The position numbers and the translations under genes were made by a program. The notes beneath the pieces were generated by a model, which saw only the letters and a program-made list of their open reading frames with translations, ran no database searches and was not told the DNA's origin. A DNA stretch of 64,000 nucleotides from Umezawaea endophytica (lineage in GTDB: Bacteria > Actinomycetota > Actinomycetes > Mycobacteriales > Pseudonocardiaceae): assembly GCF_025061645.1 (NCBI RefSeq), contig NZ_JANYMP010000025.1, positions 1-64,000 of the forward strand, written 5' to 3'. Below are positions 53,012 through 63,017 of the stretch, one piece after another. The first letter of the stretch is position 1; every line of letters begins with the position of its first letter.

Positions 53012-54534
53012 TGGGCCTCGCGAGGGCGTGGTCTGTCGCCCTGTTCGGGGTCGACGGCGTCGTGGTCGAGATCGAGGCCGACGTCGGCGCGGGCACCGTG
53101 AAGACCCAGCTCCTCGGCCTCCCGGACGCGGCGCTGCACGAGTCGAAGGACCGGGTCCGGGCGGCCATCCGCAACAGCGACCACACCTGGCCGACCCAGC
53201 GCGTGACGCTGGGCCTCTCGCCCGCGGCGCTCCCTAAGGGCGGCGCGGGTTACGACCTGGCGCTGGCGTCAGTGGTACTGGCCGCCGCGAACTCCGTTCC
53301 GGCCGACCGCTTGGCCGACACCGTCCTGCTGGGTGAGCTGGCGCTGGACGGCAGGCTGCGCGGCGTTCGCGGTGTGCTGCCCGCCCTGCTGGCCGCGAGG
53401 CGGGAGGGTTTGCGGCACGCCGTCGTCCCGGTCGAGTCCCTGCCGGAGGCGTCGCTGGTGGAGGGCTTGACCGTCCGCGGAGCCGCCAGCCTGACCGAGG
53501 TGGTCGCGTGGCTGAGGGGCGACGACACCGCACTCCACCCGGCCCCGCCCCCGGACGCGCCGCCACCACCCGGTTCGGCCGACCTGGCCGACGTCCTCGG
53601 CCAACCCGAGGCGCGCTGGGCACTGGAGGTGGCCGCGGCGGGCGGGCACCACCTGCTCCTCAGCGGCCCGCCGGGCACCGGCAAGACGATGCTCGCCCAA
53701 CGCCTTGGCGGCCTGCTGCCACCCCTCACCACCTCGGAAGCCCTGGAGGTCACCGCCATCCACTCGGTGGCGGGCCTGCTTTCCACCGAGGCACCGCTGG
53801 TGGCGGCCCCGCCGTTCATCGCCCTGCACCACTCCGCCTCCGTGGCCGCCCTGGTGGGCGGCGGCACCGGCCTGGCCAAACCCGGCTCGGCCAGCAAGGC
53901 CCACCGCGGCGTCCTCTTCCTGGACGAGGCCTGCGAGTTCAGCAGAACCGGTCTCGACGCCCTCCGCACCGCCTTGGAGGAGGGCGAGGTCCGCCTGGCC
54001 AGGCAGGCGGGCACGGTCCGCTACCCGGCCCGCTTCCAGTTGGTGCTGGCCACCAACACCTGCCCCTGCGCCCCACCGAAGGAGGTCGACTGCACCTGCA
54101 CCCCCAGAGACCGCCGCAGATACCAGGCAAAACTCTCCGGCCCTCTCCTGGACCGAGTCGACCTACGCGTGAAGATGCGCCCCCTGATAGCCATGAACGG
54201 CGCCGAACTCACCACCCCGGAACCCACAGCCGTAGTGCGCGCCCGCGTCCTCAAGGCCCGCACCAGAGCAGCAGAACGCTGGTCCGCCCACGGCGAACCG
54301 TGGCGCACCAACGCAGAAGTCCCAGGCCCGTCCCTACGCAGAGAATTCGCCCTACCCCGCCCCACCACAGCCCTACTCGACAGAGCCCTCTCCACAGGTT
54401 CCCTAACAGGCCGCGGCGCAGACCGCTGCATCCGAGTCGCCTGGACCCTCGCAGACCTAGCAGAAGCCCCCAACCCAACCGCAAACCACGTAGCAGCAGC
54501 CCTCGAATTCCGCGAACGCCGCTCCCTGTACTAA
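53008..54534 (+). CDS. YifB/ComM-like Mg-chelatase-type AAA+ ATPase
   Basis: A 508-residue AAA+ ATPase of the YifB/ComM family, whose Gram-negative member ComM drives branch migration during DNA uptake. It has the Lon-like N-terminal domain (DVGAGTVKTQLLGLPDAALHESKDRVRAAI), Walker A LLSGPPGTGKTMLAQRL near 218, Walker B GVLFLDEACEF, and a Cys cluster (TCPCAPPKEVDCTC). The start may be GTG 53008 or ATG 53011. The last 350 bp change to many A-ending codons, running into the C-rich gap that follows. Its place before dprA supports a role in recombination or DNA uptake. Confidence 0.92.
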   Translation: MMGLARAWSVALFGVDGVVVEIEADVGAGTVKTQLLGLPDAALHESKDRVRAAIRNSDHTWPTQRVTLGLSPAALPKGGAGYDLALASVVLAAANSVPADRLADTVLLGELALDGRLRGVRGVLPALLAARREGLRHAVVPVESLPEASLVEGLTVRGAASLTEVVAWLRGDDTALHPAPPPDAPPPPGSADLADVLGQPEARWALEVAAAGGHHLLLSGPPGTGKTMLAQRLGGLLPPLTTSEALEVTAIHSVAGLLSTEAPLVAAPPFIALHHSASVAALVGGGTGLAKPGSASKAHRGVLFLDEACEFSRTGLDALRTALEEGEVRLARQAGTVRYPARFQLVLATNTCPCAPPKEVDCTCTPRDRRRYQAKLSGPLLDRVDLRVKMRPLIAMNGAELTTPEPTAVVRARVLKARTRAAERWSAHGEPWRTNAEVPGPSLRREFALPRPTTALLDRALSTGSLTGRGADRCIRVAWTLADLAEAPNPTANHVAAALEFRERRSLY

Positions 54535-55939
54535 CCACTCCACCAACCAACAGCCCACCGACCGGCCACTCCACCAACCAACAGCCCGCCTACCGGCACT
54601 CCACTTACTGGCCACTCCGCCTTCTGGCCACTCCGCCTTCTGCGGTCCCAGCTACTGGCTGCTCCGACTACGGGCCGCGCTAGCTACTAGCGCCGCTCCG
54701 GCTACCGGCCACTCCACCTACGGGCTGCTCCACCTACGGGCTGCCCAACTACCGCTGCCCACCTACCGACTGCTCCGACTACAGGCCGCGCTAGCTACTG
54801 CTGCTCCGGCCACCCGCCGCTTCACCTACCAGTCGCTCCGATGGCGGGCTGCTCCACTACGAACCGCCCCACCGACTAACTGCTCTGGCTACCGACCGCT
54901 CCAGCTGCAAGCCATTCCACCTATTGGCCGTTCCCGTTTTCTGGCCATCCCCACCCACTGGCCATCCCCACCTAACTGGCTACTCCCGCCTACTGGCTGC
55001 CCCCACCGACCAGCCATTCCCTCTGACCACCATCGCTGGCTACTGGCTGCCCCCACCGACCGACCATCCCGCTTTCCAGCCAGCACCACTTTCAGTCGCC
55101 CACCGACCGATCCCACCGACCAACTCAAGCCAACCCACCGCGTTCTACCCACCACGCCCCAACCACTCCACCTCTGACAACTTCACCGCCGCACTTCGAG
55201 GCATCCGAATCGCTGCATTGCCTAGGTTCGAACGTCTGAGCTGCTCGGCTGTCTGAGCGCACCGCCGTCGAGCTTCGCGATGTCCAACCCGCTCCACCTT
55301 CAGCTCGCCGCACTGCCTGGCCTCACCCTGGCTGGCCTTGCGACGTCCGCACCGCTCGTCCGCCCTAATTGCGCTCTACCAGCCCCAGCCGAGCCCACCC
55401 ACCCCTAGCCTTCTCGGCCCGTACCTCGCCAGCCTGCGACGCGGCCCCCCACATCCGCGTCGCCCGGCTTCCTACCGATCCGGCAGCAGTCCCCCGGCGC
55501 CCCCGGCGCCTAACCACTGCCCTCAATCGTCGCGAAAGCCACCCGCCAGATGACCCTCCCAACCACCACCCACTCAACCCACCCACGATCCCCAGCACTA
55601 CGCCAAACCACGGTTTCCGCACATCTGCGTCAACCACGCCAAGCCGCCCAATCCCCAACCCCATTTGCCCTTCACCCCTGCCCCATTCGCAGCTCCACCA
55701 GACCACCCACGATCCGCCAACGCCTTCCTTCCCCACCTCGCTGCCCTGTCTCTCCTCGCCCCGCCGCCCCGCTCGCCTCCCCACCTCGCCTTCCCGCCCC
55801 CTCACCTTTCCCTGCCGCCCCCTCGCCTTCCCGCCCCGCCGCCCCACCTCACCAACACCTCGCCCCCAACCGTTCCCACCCATCCACCCACCGCCAAACA
55901 ACCAGCACTGGCAACAAGAACCCACCACCGGAGATCGTC
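54535..55939. other. 1.4-kb C-rich, G-poor gap with degenerate short repeats
   Basis: No credible gene. The first 600 bp are built of degenerate units about 16-18 bp long around CTACTGGCCACTCC; a 20-bp segment, TACTGGCTGCCCCCACCGAC, occurs at 54991 and again at 55041. From about 55540 to 55935 the + strand is a near polypyrimidine/C-A sequence with very few G residues. Open frames across it have no family similarity and reflect composition. The gap separates yifB from dprA, which usually lie close together. Confidence 0.6.
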
Positions 55940-57094
55940 ATGAGCCTTGATCGCGTTCGGCTGGCCCGCGCCTACCTCTCGCGCGTCGCGGAGCCTCCCG
56001 CGCCCGCGCTGGCCGCGTTCGTCGCCGAAGAAGGTCCGGTCCGGGCGGCTGAACTGGTCAAAGCGGGCAAGGTTCCGTCGAGCGTGGAAGGGCAGACGTC
56101 GGCGAGACGGGCGGAGGATCGGGCGGCTGATGATCTGCGGCGGGTCGCGGAGGTGGGTGGGCGGTTGGTCGTTCCGGAGGACGACGAGTGGCCTGAGTGG
56201 CCGTTCAACGCGCTTGTGCTCGCTGCCGCGCAAGGGTTGCGGTGCGGGTTGGCGCCGTTGGCGTTGTGGGTGCGCGGCAAGGCGAACGTGGCCGAGTTGG
56301 CCGAACGGGCGGTCGCGGTGGTCGGGTCTCGTGCGGCCAGCGGGTACGGGCAGCACGTCGCCGCGGAGTTCGGGCACGGGCTCGCGGAGGCGGGCATCGT
56401 GGTGGTGTCCGGTGCGGCGTACGGGATCGACGGGTGCGCTCATCGCGGCGCGCTGTCCGCTGGTGGCGTAACCATCGCGGTGCTGGCCTGCGGGGTGGAC
56501 GTCGCTTACCCCGCCGGGCACGCCGGGTTGATCGCGCGCATCCCCGAGCGCGGCCTGGTGGTCAGCGAGTACCCGCCGACGCACACGCCAGCGCGGCACC
56601 GGTTCCTGACGCGCAACCGGCTCATCGCGGCGCTCGGTGACGGCACGGTGGTCGTCGAGGCGGGTCGGCGCAGCGGGGCGAAGAACACGGCGGCTTCCAC
56701 GTCCGCGCTGGGGCGGGTGTTGATGGCGGTGCCGGGGCCGGTCACGTCCGTCAGTTCCACCGGCTGCCACGACCTGTTGCGGTCGGGGGAGGCCATCGCC
56801 GTCAGCACCGTCGCGGAGGTGATCGAGTCGACGGGACGGCTGGGCGTCGACCTGGTCGAGTCGACGCGACGGTCGGAGACCACGGTCGGTCCGCCGCAAG
56901 GTGACGCGGTTCGGGTGCACGAAGCCTTGGGGCTGGTGGGCGGGAACAGCGCCGACGTGATCGCGGTCGAGTCCGGAGTCGCTTTGTCGACAGTCCGCGC
57001 TCTGCTGCCCGCTTTGGAGATGGCGGGACTGGCGGAACGGGTCGATTCCGGGTGGAAACGCTCTCATGCCCAGGACAGGTGTGGCGATGCTTGA
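55940..57094 (+). CDS. dprA: DNA-processing protein DprA
   Basis: DprA loads RecA onto single-stranded DNA entering by transformation. The 384-residue protein has the Rossmann-like DprA core: VAVVGSRAASGYGQHVAAEFGHGLAEAGIVVVSGAAYGIDGCAHRGAL, ERGLVVSEYPP, RFLTRNRLIAALGDGTVVVEAGRRSGAKNTA and VPGPVTSVSSTGCHDLL. A winged-helix-like C-terminus (SADVIAVESGVALSTVRALLPALEMAGL) follows. ATG at 55940 is the family start. The gene's codon style returns to normal at once after the C-rich gap. Confidence 0.95.
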   Translation: MSLDRVRLARAYLSRVAEPPAPALAAFVAEEGPVRAAELVKAGKVPSSVEGQTSARRAEDRAADDLRRVAEVGGRLVVPEDDEWPEWPFNALVLAAAQGLRCGLAPLALWVRGKANVAELAERAVAVVGSRAASGYGQHVAAEFGHGLAEAGIVVVSGAAYGIDGCAHRGALSAGGVTIAVLACGVDVAYPAGHAGLIARIPERGLVVSEYPPTHTPARHRFLTRNRLIAALGDGTVVVEAGRRSGAKNTAASTSALGRVLMAVPGPVTSVSSTGCHDLLRSGEAIAVSTVAEVIESTGRLGVDLVESTRRSETTVGPPQGDAVRVHEALGLVGGNSADVIAVESGVALSTVRALLPALEMAGLAERVDSGWKRSHAQDRCGDA

Positions 57095-57127
57095 CCAAGG
57101 GCCACCGAAGGCGCAGCGTCATGGCCT

Positions 57128-58105
57128 ATGTCCCTGCCGCCGCCCGCACGGACTCGTCGTGTCGACCTCGTCCGGTCGCGTGCCGAGCTGCCCGAGGACG
57201 TTCGCGCGGCCCTGGACTCGTACGAGCGTCACCTGGCTTCGGAGCGTGGTCTTTCGCCGCACACGGTGCGTGCTTACCTGGGTGACGTGGTGGGTCTCGT
57301 GGTGCACGTGGCCGCGGGGGACTCCGCTGACGCGACCGTCGAGTCGATCGACCTCGCCGCGCTCCGCTCCTGGCTGGCGGCGCAGCTCGCGGCGGGGGCC
57401 AGCCGCACGACGATGGCGCGCCGAGCTGCGGCTGCCCGCACGTTCACCGCCTGGGCGACCCGCGCGGGCCTCCTCGCGGAGGACCCCGGACCGCGGCTTT
57501 CCGCGCCTCGTCCGCACCGCACGCTGCCCGCCGTGCTGCGCCAGGACCAAGCCGAAGCTGCGATGACCGTCGCAGATTTTGCAGCGGAGAATGGTGATCC
57601 GGTTGCGCTGCGTGACCAAGCCGTGGTGGAGTTGCTCTACGCAACGGGCGTTCGAGTCGCCGAGTTGTGCGGTCTCGACCTCGACGACGTGGACTACTCC
57701 CTGAGGGTGATTCGAGTTCTTGGCAAGGGCAGTCGCGAACGCGCCGTGCCGTTCGGCGTTCCGGCCGAACGTGCGGTACGGCGTTGGGTGGAACGAGGCC
57801 GATCGGCGCTGGTCAGCGCCGATGCGTCGAAAGCGCTGTTCCTGGGGGTCCAAGGTCGACGTCTCGATTCCCGTACCGCCAGGCGGGTTGTTCACGATGT
57901 AGTGGGTGCGGTACCAGGTACGGCCCCGCTCGGGCCGCACGGACTTCGCCACTCAGCGGCGACACACCTCTTGGAAGGGGGAGCGGACCTGCGCACAGTC
58001 CAAGAACTCCTTGGTCACGCTACGCTCGCAACAACTCAGCTCTACACACACGTCACTGTCGAACGGCTGAAGGCGATCCATGACCGAACCCACCCCCGTT
58101 CCTGA
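57128..58105 (+). CDS. xerC: Tyrosine recombinase XerC
   Basis: A 325-residue tyrosine recombinase that with XerD resolves chromosome dimers at dif. All catalytic residues are visible: Arg176 (TGVRVAEL), Lys200 (GKGSRE), His271 and Arg274 ([10 protein letters not shown]), His297 (LLGHATL) and Tyr306 (TQLYTH). The N-terminal SAM-like domain ([23 protein letters not shown]) binds the site. Position between dprA and whiG is the standard one for chromosomal XerC, so it is not a phage integrase. Its end overlaps whiG by 26 bp. Confidence 0.93.
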   Translation: MSLPPPARTRRVDLVRSRAELPEDVRAALDSYERHLASERGLSPHTVRAYLGDVVGLVVHVAAGDSADATVESIDLAALRSWLAAQLAAGASRTTMARRAAAARTFTAWATRAGLLAEDPGPRLSAPRPHRTLPAVLRQDQAEAAMTVADFAAENGDPVALRDQAVVELLYATGVRVAELCGLDLDDVDYSLRVIRVLGKGSRERAVPFGVPAERAVRRWVERGRSALVSADASKALFLGVQGRRLDSRTARRVVHDVVGAVPGTAPLGPHGLRHSAATHLLEGGADLRTVQELLGHATLATTQLYTHVTVERLKAIHDRTHPRS

Positions 58106-59132
58106 CGTCGCAGGGGGAGGTTCGCGGACCGCAACCGTGAACTCCCCGACTGCCGCGCACGTCGGAACCACGTCGGAGGCGCACACCCCGGCGGGGACCA
58201 ACGGTCACCGCATCGACGGTGACCCCCTCCCAAACGGGAGTGCCGTGGCGAACGGCCATGCCGTCATGCTCGCGCCCGCGACGCGCAACGGCTCCCAGCG
58301 CCCGGCTCACCCGGCGTCCGAATCACGCACCGCGGACGACGTCGAAGCCGGGATCATCGCCCTCTGGCAGAAGTACGGGAAGTCGCACGAGCAGGTCGTC
58401 CGCGACCGACTGGTCCTGCACTACGCACCGCTGGTCAAGTACGTCGCCGGCCGAGTCGGCACGGGCCTGCCCGCCCACGTCGACGTCGGCGACCTGATCC
58501 AGTCCGGCATCTTCGGGCTGGTCGACGCGATCGAGAAGTTCGAGTTCGAACGCGGCCTGAAGTTCGAGACCTACGCGATGCAACGCATTCGCGGCGCCAT
58601 CCTGGACGACCTCCGCTCCCAGGACTGGGTTCCCCGTTCGGTCCGCTCCCGCGCGCGGGACGTGGAACGCGCGCTGGAACGCCTCGGCGGCCAGTTGCAG
58701 CGCACACCGACGGACCGCGAACTGGCCGTCGAACTCAAGATCGGCCTCGCGGAACTGCGCGAGCTCTACGCCCAGTTGCAACTCACCAGCGTCGTCGCGC
58801 TGGACGAACTGATCGCCGCAGGCCGCGGGGGTACCGGAGCAGGCGCCTCCTTAGCCGAGTCAATACCCGACAACCACGCGGAAGACCCGGTCGCGACCCT
58901 CGTCGACCTGGACAGCCGCCGCCAACTGGCCGACGCCATCGCCCAGCTCGCCGAACGCGACCGAGTGGTGGTCACCCTCTACTACTTCGAGAACCTGACC
59001 CTCGCCGAGATCGGCAAGGTACTGGGCGTCACCGAAGTCCAGGGTTTGCCAACTGCACACGCGAGCGGTGCTCCGCCTCCGCACCAAGCTCAACGAGCAG
59101 ACGGACTGACCACCTCCGGTGATCACCGCTAG
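58080..59132 (+). CDS. whiG: WhiG/FliA-type sigma factor with a C-terminal frameshift
   Basis: A sigma factor of the WhiG/FliA group, which in Streptomyces commits aerial hyphae to sporulation. Region 2 ([60 protein letters not shown]) and region 3 are intact. Region 4.2 breaks: after [14 protein letters not shown] the frame shifts to [11 protein letters not shown]. Removing one base at 59035-59037 restores [24 protein letters not shown] with a stop at 59107-59109, exactly the family ending. As read, the protein loses the -35-binding helix and is probably inactive. Start: ATG at 58080, within xerC; the 80-residue low-complexity N-terminus may be spurious. Confidence 0.88.
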   Translation: MTEPTPVPDVAGGGSRTATVNSPTAAHVGTTSEAHTPAGTNGHRIDGDPLPNGSAVANGHAVMLAPATRNGSQRPAHPASESRTADDVEAGIIALWQKYGKSHEQVVRDRLVLHYAPLVKYVAGRVGTGLPAHVDVGDLIQSGIFGLVDAIEKFEFERGLKFETYAMQRIRGAILDDLRSQDWVPRSVRSRARDVERALERLGGQLQRTPTDRELAVELKIGLAELRELYAQLQLTSVVALDELIAAGRGGTGAGASLAESIPDNHAEDPVATLVDLDSRRQLADAIAQLAERDRVVVTLYYFENLTLAEIGKVLGVTEVQGLPTAHASGAPPPHQAQRADGLTTSGDHR

Positions 59133-59285
59133 TCGACTGTGGCCGGAAGCCCACACTTCCGGCCACGACCAGCTCCACCACCGGGAACCACGGAGTTCCC
59201 GTCGCGCACCAGGCCTCTGCTCGACCGACCTCGCTTAACCCTTTCGTTCGGCGACTGACGTCGCGCTCGACATCGTGGTTCTGCC

Positions 59286-59870
59286 TCACCCTTCGTGATC
59301 GTGTCCTCGGTTGAGCTGGACGTGCCGAACTTGCCGTGGTGGTGCACGACCAGGTGTTGCCGCAGGTGGGAGTGGTAGCAGGCGGATTCGGCCGGGGGAG
59401 ACCAGTCTGATCGGGTTGAGGTAGACCTGGCCTCGTCGGGCGCCCCAGTGCAGGCAGGCTGGGATCGGACAGCCCTCGTGACCTGGCAGGAGGGTGCCGA
59501 GCGGTTCGCCGCGCCTGATCGGATCGCCGGTGCGGACTGTCGGGCTCACCGGCTCGTACGTCGTGCGCAAGCCGCCGCCGTGAACCACCGACACCACCGG
59601 CCGGTCGCCCACCTCCCCTGCGAAGAGCACGGTGCCGTCACCGGCTGCCAGTACCGGCTCACCTGCGGATCCGCCCAGGTCAACGCCTCGATGGCCAGGA
59701 CCATATGGGGTTGTTGGCGCGCTGAACGCGCGGAGGACGGGGTGCGGTGGCGCGAGTGGCCAGCCGTAGACGCCTCGACGGGCTTGCGCCGAGGTCGGGG
59801 GTGCCAGCGACGCCACGAGAACACCGGCCAGCAACGCCACGAGCACGCTGGCCAGCGGGGATGGCAGCAC
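59286..59870 (-). CDS. Secreted M23-family peptidase (LytM-like)
   Basis: A peptidase of the M23 fold that acts on peptidoglycan cross-links, or a degenerate relative. GHRGVDLGG gives the H-X3-D zinc ligands, and CLHWGARRG stands at the last motif, where the first His of the usual HxH is Cys, as I believe is common in actinobacterial homologues near rpsB. The hydrophobic stretch SPLASVLVALLAGVLVASLAPP serves as signal peptide. I chose GTG at 59870, just before it (194 residues). The frame stays open upstream to 60857 across the tandem repeat array, but that part has lower third-position GC, so translation of it is doubtful. Confidence 0.8.
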   Translation of the reverse strand: MLPSPLASVLVALLAGVLVASLAPPTSAQARRGVYGWPLAPPHPVLRAFSAPTTPYGPGHRGVDLGGSAGEPVLAAGDGTVLFAGEVGDRPVVSVVHGGGLRTTYEPVSPTVRTGDPIRRGEPLGTLLPGHEGCPIPACLHWGARRGQVYLNPIRLVSPGRIRLLPLPPAATPGRAPPRQVRHVQLNRGHDHEG

Positions 59871-59997
59871 GGACGTGGTCAGCGGCCCGGTCAGCGGTCT
59901 GACCGGAGGGTTGGGCAACGGCCCAGACAGTGGCCTGGTCAGAGGGTTGGGCAGCGGCCCGGTCGGCAGCCTGGCCGGAGCCCCGAGCCGTGGGCGA

Positions 59998-60395
59998 ACC
60001 ACGTCGGACTGGACCGCAGGCCACATCGCTGAGCGAACTAAGTCGGATTGGGCTGCGGGCCACGTCGCGGGGCGAGCCAGGTCGGATTGGGCTGCGGGCC
60101 ACGTCGCGGGGTGAACCAGGTCGGACTGGACTGGGGGCCACGTTGCGGGGCGAGTCAGGTCGGACTGGACTGGGGGCCACGTTGCGGGGCGAGTCAGGTC
60201 GGACTGGACTGGGGGCCACGTTGCGGGGCGAGTCAGGTCGGGCTGGACCGCAGGCCACATGGCCGGGCGAACCACGTCGGGCTGGACCGCAGGACACATC
60301 GCTGAGCGAACCACGTTGGACTGGACCGCAGGCCACATTGCCGGGCTAGCCAGGTCGGACTGGGCTGCGGGCCAGGTTGCTGGGCGAAGCGCCGA
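59998..60395. repeat. Tandem array of ten 39-bp repeats
   Basis: The word GGCCAC or a close variant recurs at 60019, 60058, 60097, 60136, 60175, 60214, 60253, 60292, 60331 and 60370, exactly 39 bp apart with no indels. The three units at 60136-60252 are nearly identical. On the minus strand each unit reads as 13 residues, RPATWPPVQSDLT and variants. Because 39 is divisible by three, several frames stay open. Confidence 0.9.
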
Positions 60396-60848
60396 CCTGG
60401 CTGTTGGTCGACTTGGTAGTGCGGCAGGCGGGCTGGATGTCAGTCGGGTGGCTAGTCGAGTTGCCAGGTGAACCGTGCTGGACAGTGCGAACCGGACCAC
60501 TGGCCAATCCGCCAACCCGGTTGTTGGCTGGGCCACTGGCCAAAATGCCGACCTGGTGCTGCGGAGCCGAGCGGGCCGAAGCGGTGGCTCGACCGCCAAC
60601 GTGACCGCTGGCGAGGTCGTAAGCCGGGCCGTCGACCGACCTGTCAGCCAATGGAGTGTTCGGGCTGCGAGTAGCCGGGCGAGCCGGAGCACTGACTGCT
60701 CCGCCAACCCCCCGGCTCGCGGCAAGCGCCGACAACGCCCCACCGCACCCCTAGTCTGGAGCGGTCCGAGCGGGTGGCGGGCGGGTGATGTGCGCATGGG
60801 TTCACGGTGCGGTGTGGGCTGTGTCGGTGCCAGCGCGAATATCGGATC

Positions 60849-60876
60849 TGTGGACAACCACCCGGCCTGTGGACAA
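60849..60876. promoter_or_regulatory. Pair of perfect DnaA boxes before rpsB
   Basis: TGTGGACAA at 60849-60857 and 60868-60876, both the reverse complement of TTGTCCACA, 19 bp apart. They lie about 270-300 bp before rpsB. The pair before yraN has the same 19-bp spacing. Confidence 0.55.
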
Positions 60877-61146
60877 CCGGAGGCCCCGGTTCGGAGATCG
60901 GGCCTCTTCGGCGTACACTTGTTTCACGCCCCGTCTGCGTACGGGACGACTTCGCGTGCCACTGCTGATCCGATCCCTTTCGAGTGTGGTCGAGTCACGG
61001 CGTCCGGCGGTCCCAAAGGTCAATTTTCTTCGGGTCTGGACGGCGGCAGGGCACTAGGGCGGTGTGCCATCCCGGCTCGCCGCGACAACCGGAATACGCG
61101 CGCCGGCCGGTCCGGTGCGCCTGATCGAAAAGGTGCGAACCCGGCT

Positions 61147-62004
<858 letters not shown>

Positions 62005-62014
62005 TCCAGCGGGT

Positions 62015-62047
62015 GCGCCACGCCCGTGTGAACAACGGGCGTGGCGC
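62015..62047 (+). terminator. Hairpin between rpsB and tsf
   Basis: Perfect 13-bp stem (GCGCCACGCCCGT/ACGGGCGTGGCGC) with a 7-base loop, ten bases after the rpsB stop. It may be a terminator or attenuator that adjusts tsf level. Confidence 0.6.
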
Positions 62048-62122
62048 GCTCAGCACCAACTCGCGCGTAACCCACGTCGGCCCCGGCCGACATCGGACCG
62101 CAGAAGGAACGGAAATCGCACG

Positions 62123-62938
62123 ATGGCGAACTACACCGCCGCTGATGTGAAGCGCCTCCGCGAGCTCACGGCCGCGGGCATGATGGCTTGCAAGAACGCG
62201 CTCGAGGAGACCGACGGCGACTTCGACAAGGCCGTCGAGATCCTGCGGATCAAGGGTGCGAAGGACGTCGGCAAGCGCGCTGGCCGCACCGCCACCAACG
62301 GTCTCGTCACGTCCGAGGACGGCGTGATGGTCCAGGTGCTGTGCGAGACCGACTTCGTGGCCAAGACCGACGGCTTCCAGGAGTTCGCCGCCACGGTCCT
62401 CGCGGCCGCCAAGGCTTCCCGCGCCAACGACGTCGCGACCCTGCTGACCAGCGAGATCGACGGCAAGACCGTCGCCACGGTGGTCGAGGAGTACTCGGCG
62501 AAGCTGTCCGAGAAGCTGGAGGTCGGCAACGTCGCCGTGTTCGACGGCACCGTCACCACCTACCTGCACCGCCGCTCGGCGGACCTGCCGCCCGCGATCG
62601 GCGTGGTCGTCGAGTACACGGGTGACAACGAGTCCGTCGCCGCGGACACCGCGAAGCAGATCGCGGCCATGCGGGCGAAGTACCTGACCCGCGAGGACGT
62701 CTCCGACGAGCTGGTCGCCAACGAGCGCCGCATCGCCGAGGAGACCGCTCGCGAAGAGGGCAAGCCGGATGCCGCGATCGCCAAGATCGCCGAAGGCCGC
62801 GTGAACGGCTTCTTCAAGGACGTCGTGCTCCTGGAGCAGGCCTCCGTGAAGGAGTCCAAGAAGACCGTCAAGGCAGTGCTGGACGAGGCCGGCGTAGCGG
62901 TTACCCGCTTCGCCCGGTTCGAGGTCGGCCAGGCCTGA
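62123..62938 (+). CDS. tsf: Elongation factor Ts
   Basis: EF-Ts exchanges GDP for GTP on EF-Tu. The 271-residue protein has the N-terminal UBA-like domain ([44 protein letters not shown]), the EF-Tu contact [18 protein letters not shown] (TDFV motif), and a C-terminal domain ending in [33 protein letters not shown] start. It follows rpsB after 118 bp and precedes pyrH after a hairpin. Confidence 0.98.
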   Translation: MANYTAADVKRLRELTAAGMMACKNALEETDGDFDKAVEILRIKGAKDVGKRAGRTATNGLVTSEDGVMVQVLCETDFVAKTDGFQEFAATVLAAAKASRANDVATLLTSEIDGKTVATVVEEYSAKLSEKLEVGNVAVFDGTVTTYLHRRSADLPPAIGVVVEYTGDNESVAADTAKQIAAMRAKYLTREDVSDELVANERRIAEETAREEGKPDAAIAKIAEGRVNGFFKDVVLLEQASVKESKKTVKAVLDEAGVAVTRFARFEVGQA

Positions 62939-62948
62939 TTCGCGTGAG

Positions 62949-62980
62949 GGCGGGGTTGCAGCGCATCGCAACCCCGCCTT
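62949..62980 (+). terminator. Hairpin between tsf and pyrH
   Basis: Perfect 11-bp stem (GGCGGGGTTGC/GCAACCCCGCC) with an 8-base loop and two T residues, 11 bases after the tsf stop. Confidence 0.65.
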
Positions 62981-63017
62981 CGCCGTGTCCAGACCCCCAG
63001 CGCCGCGAGGAGGACCT

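Larger units (their letters stand above)
59871..61146. other. 1.3-kb region between M23 peptidase and rpsB
   Basis: Holds a shorter 36-bp repeat (GAGGGTTGGGCA at 59906 and 59942), the ten-unit 39-bp array at 59998-60395, looser repeats to about 60720, two DnaA boxes at 60849-60876 and the rpsB promoter and leader. I see no independent gene here. Long open frames on both strands result from repeat units whose length is a multiple of three. Confidence 0.6.

Noticed and set aside
54889-55155. An 88-residue minus-strand frame in the C-rich gap
   Set aside because: Its Gly/Trp/Ser composition follows from the repeats on the opposite strand, and the start lacks a convincing ribosome site.
57128-58105. 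Tyrosine recombinase as a phage or island integrase
   Set aside because: It sits between dprA and whiG, the normal place of XerC in actinobacteria, and no attachment site repeats or phage genes are near.
60048-60305. An 85-residue + strand frame within the 39-bp repeats
   Set aside because: Open only because the repeat length is a multiple of three; repeated Gly/Pro/Arg words with no fold.
59998-60395. Repeat array as a CRISPR
   Set aside because: The units are directly adjacent, share their whole length and have no unique spacers. No cas gene is present.
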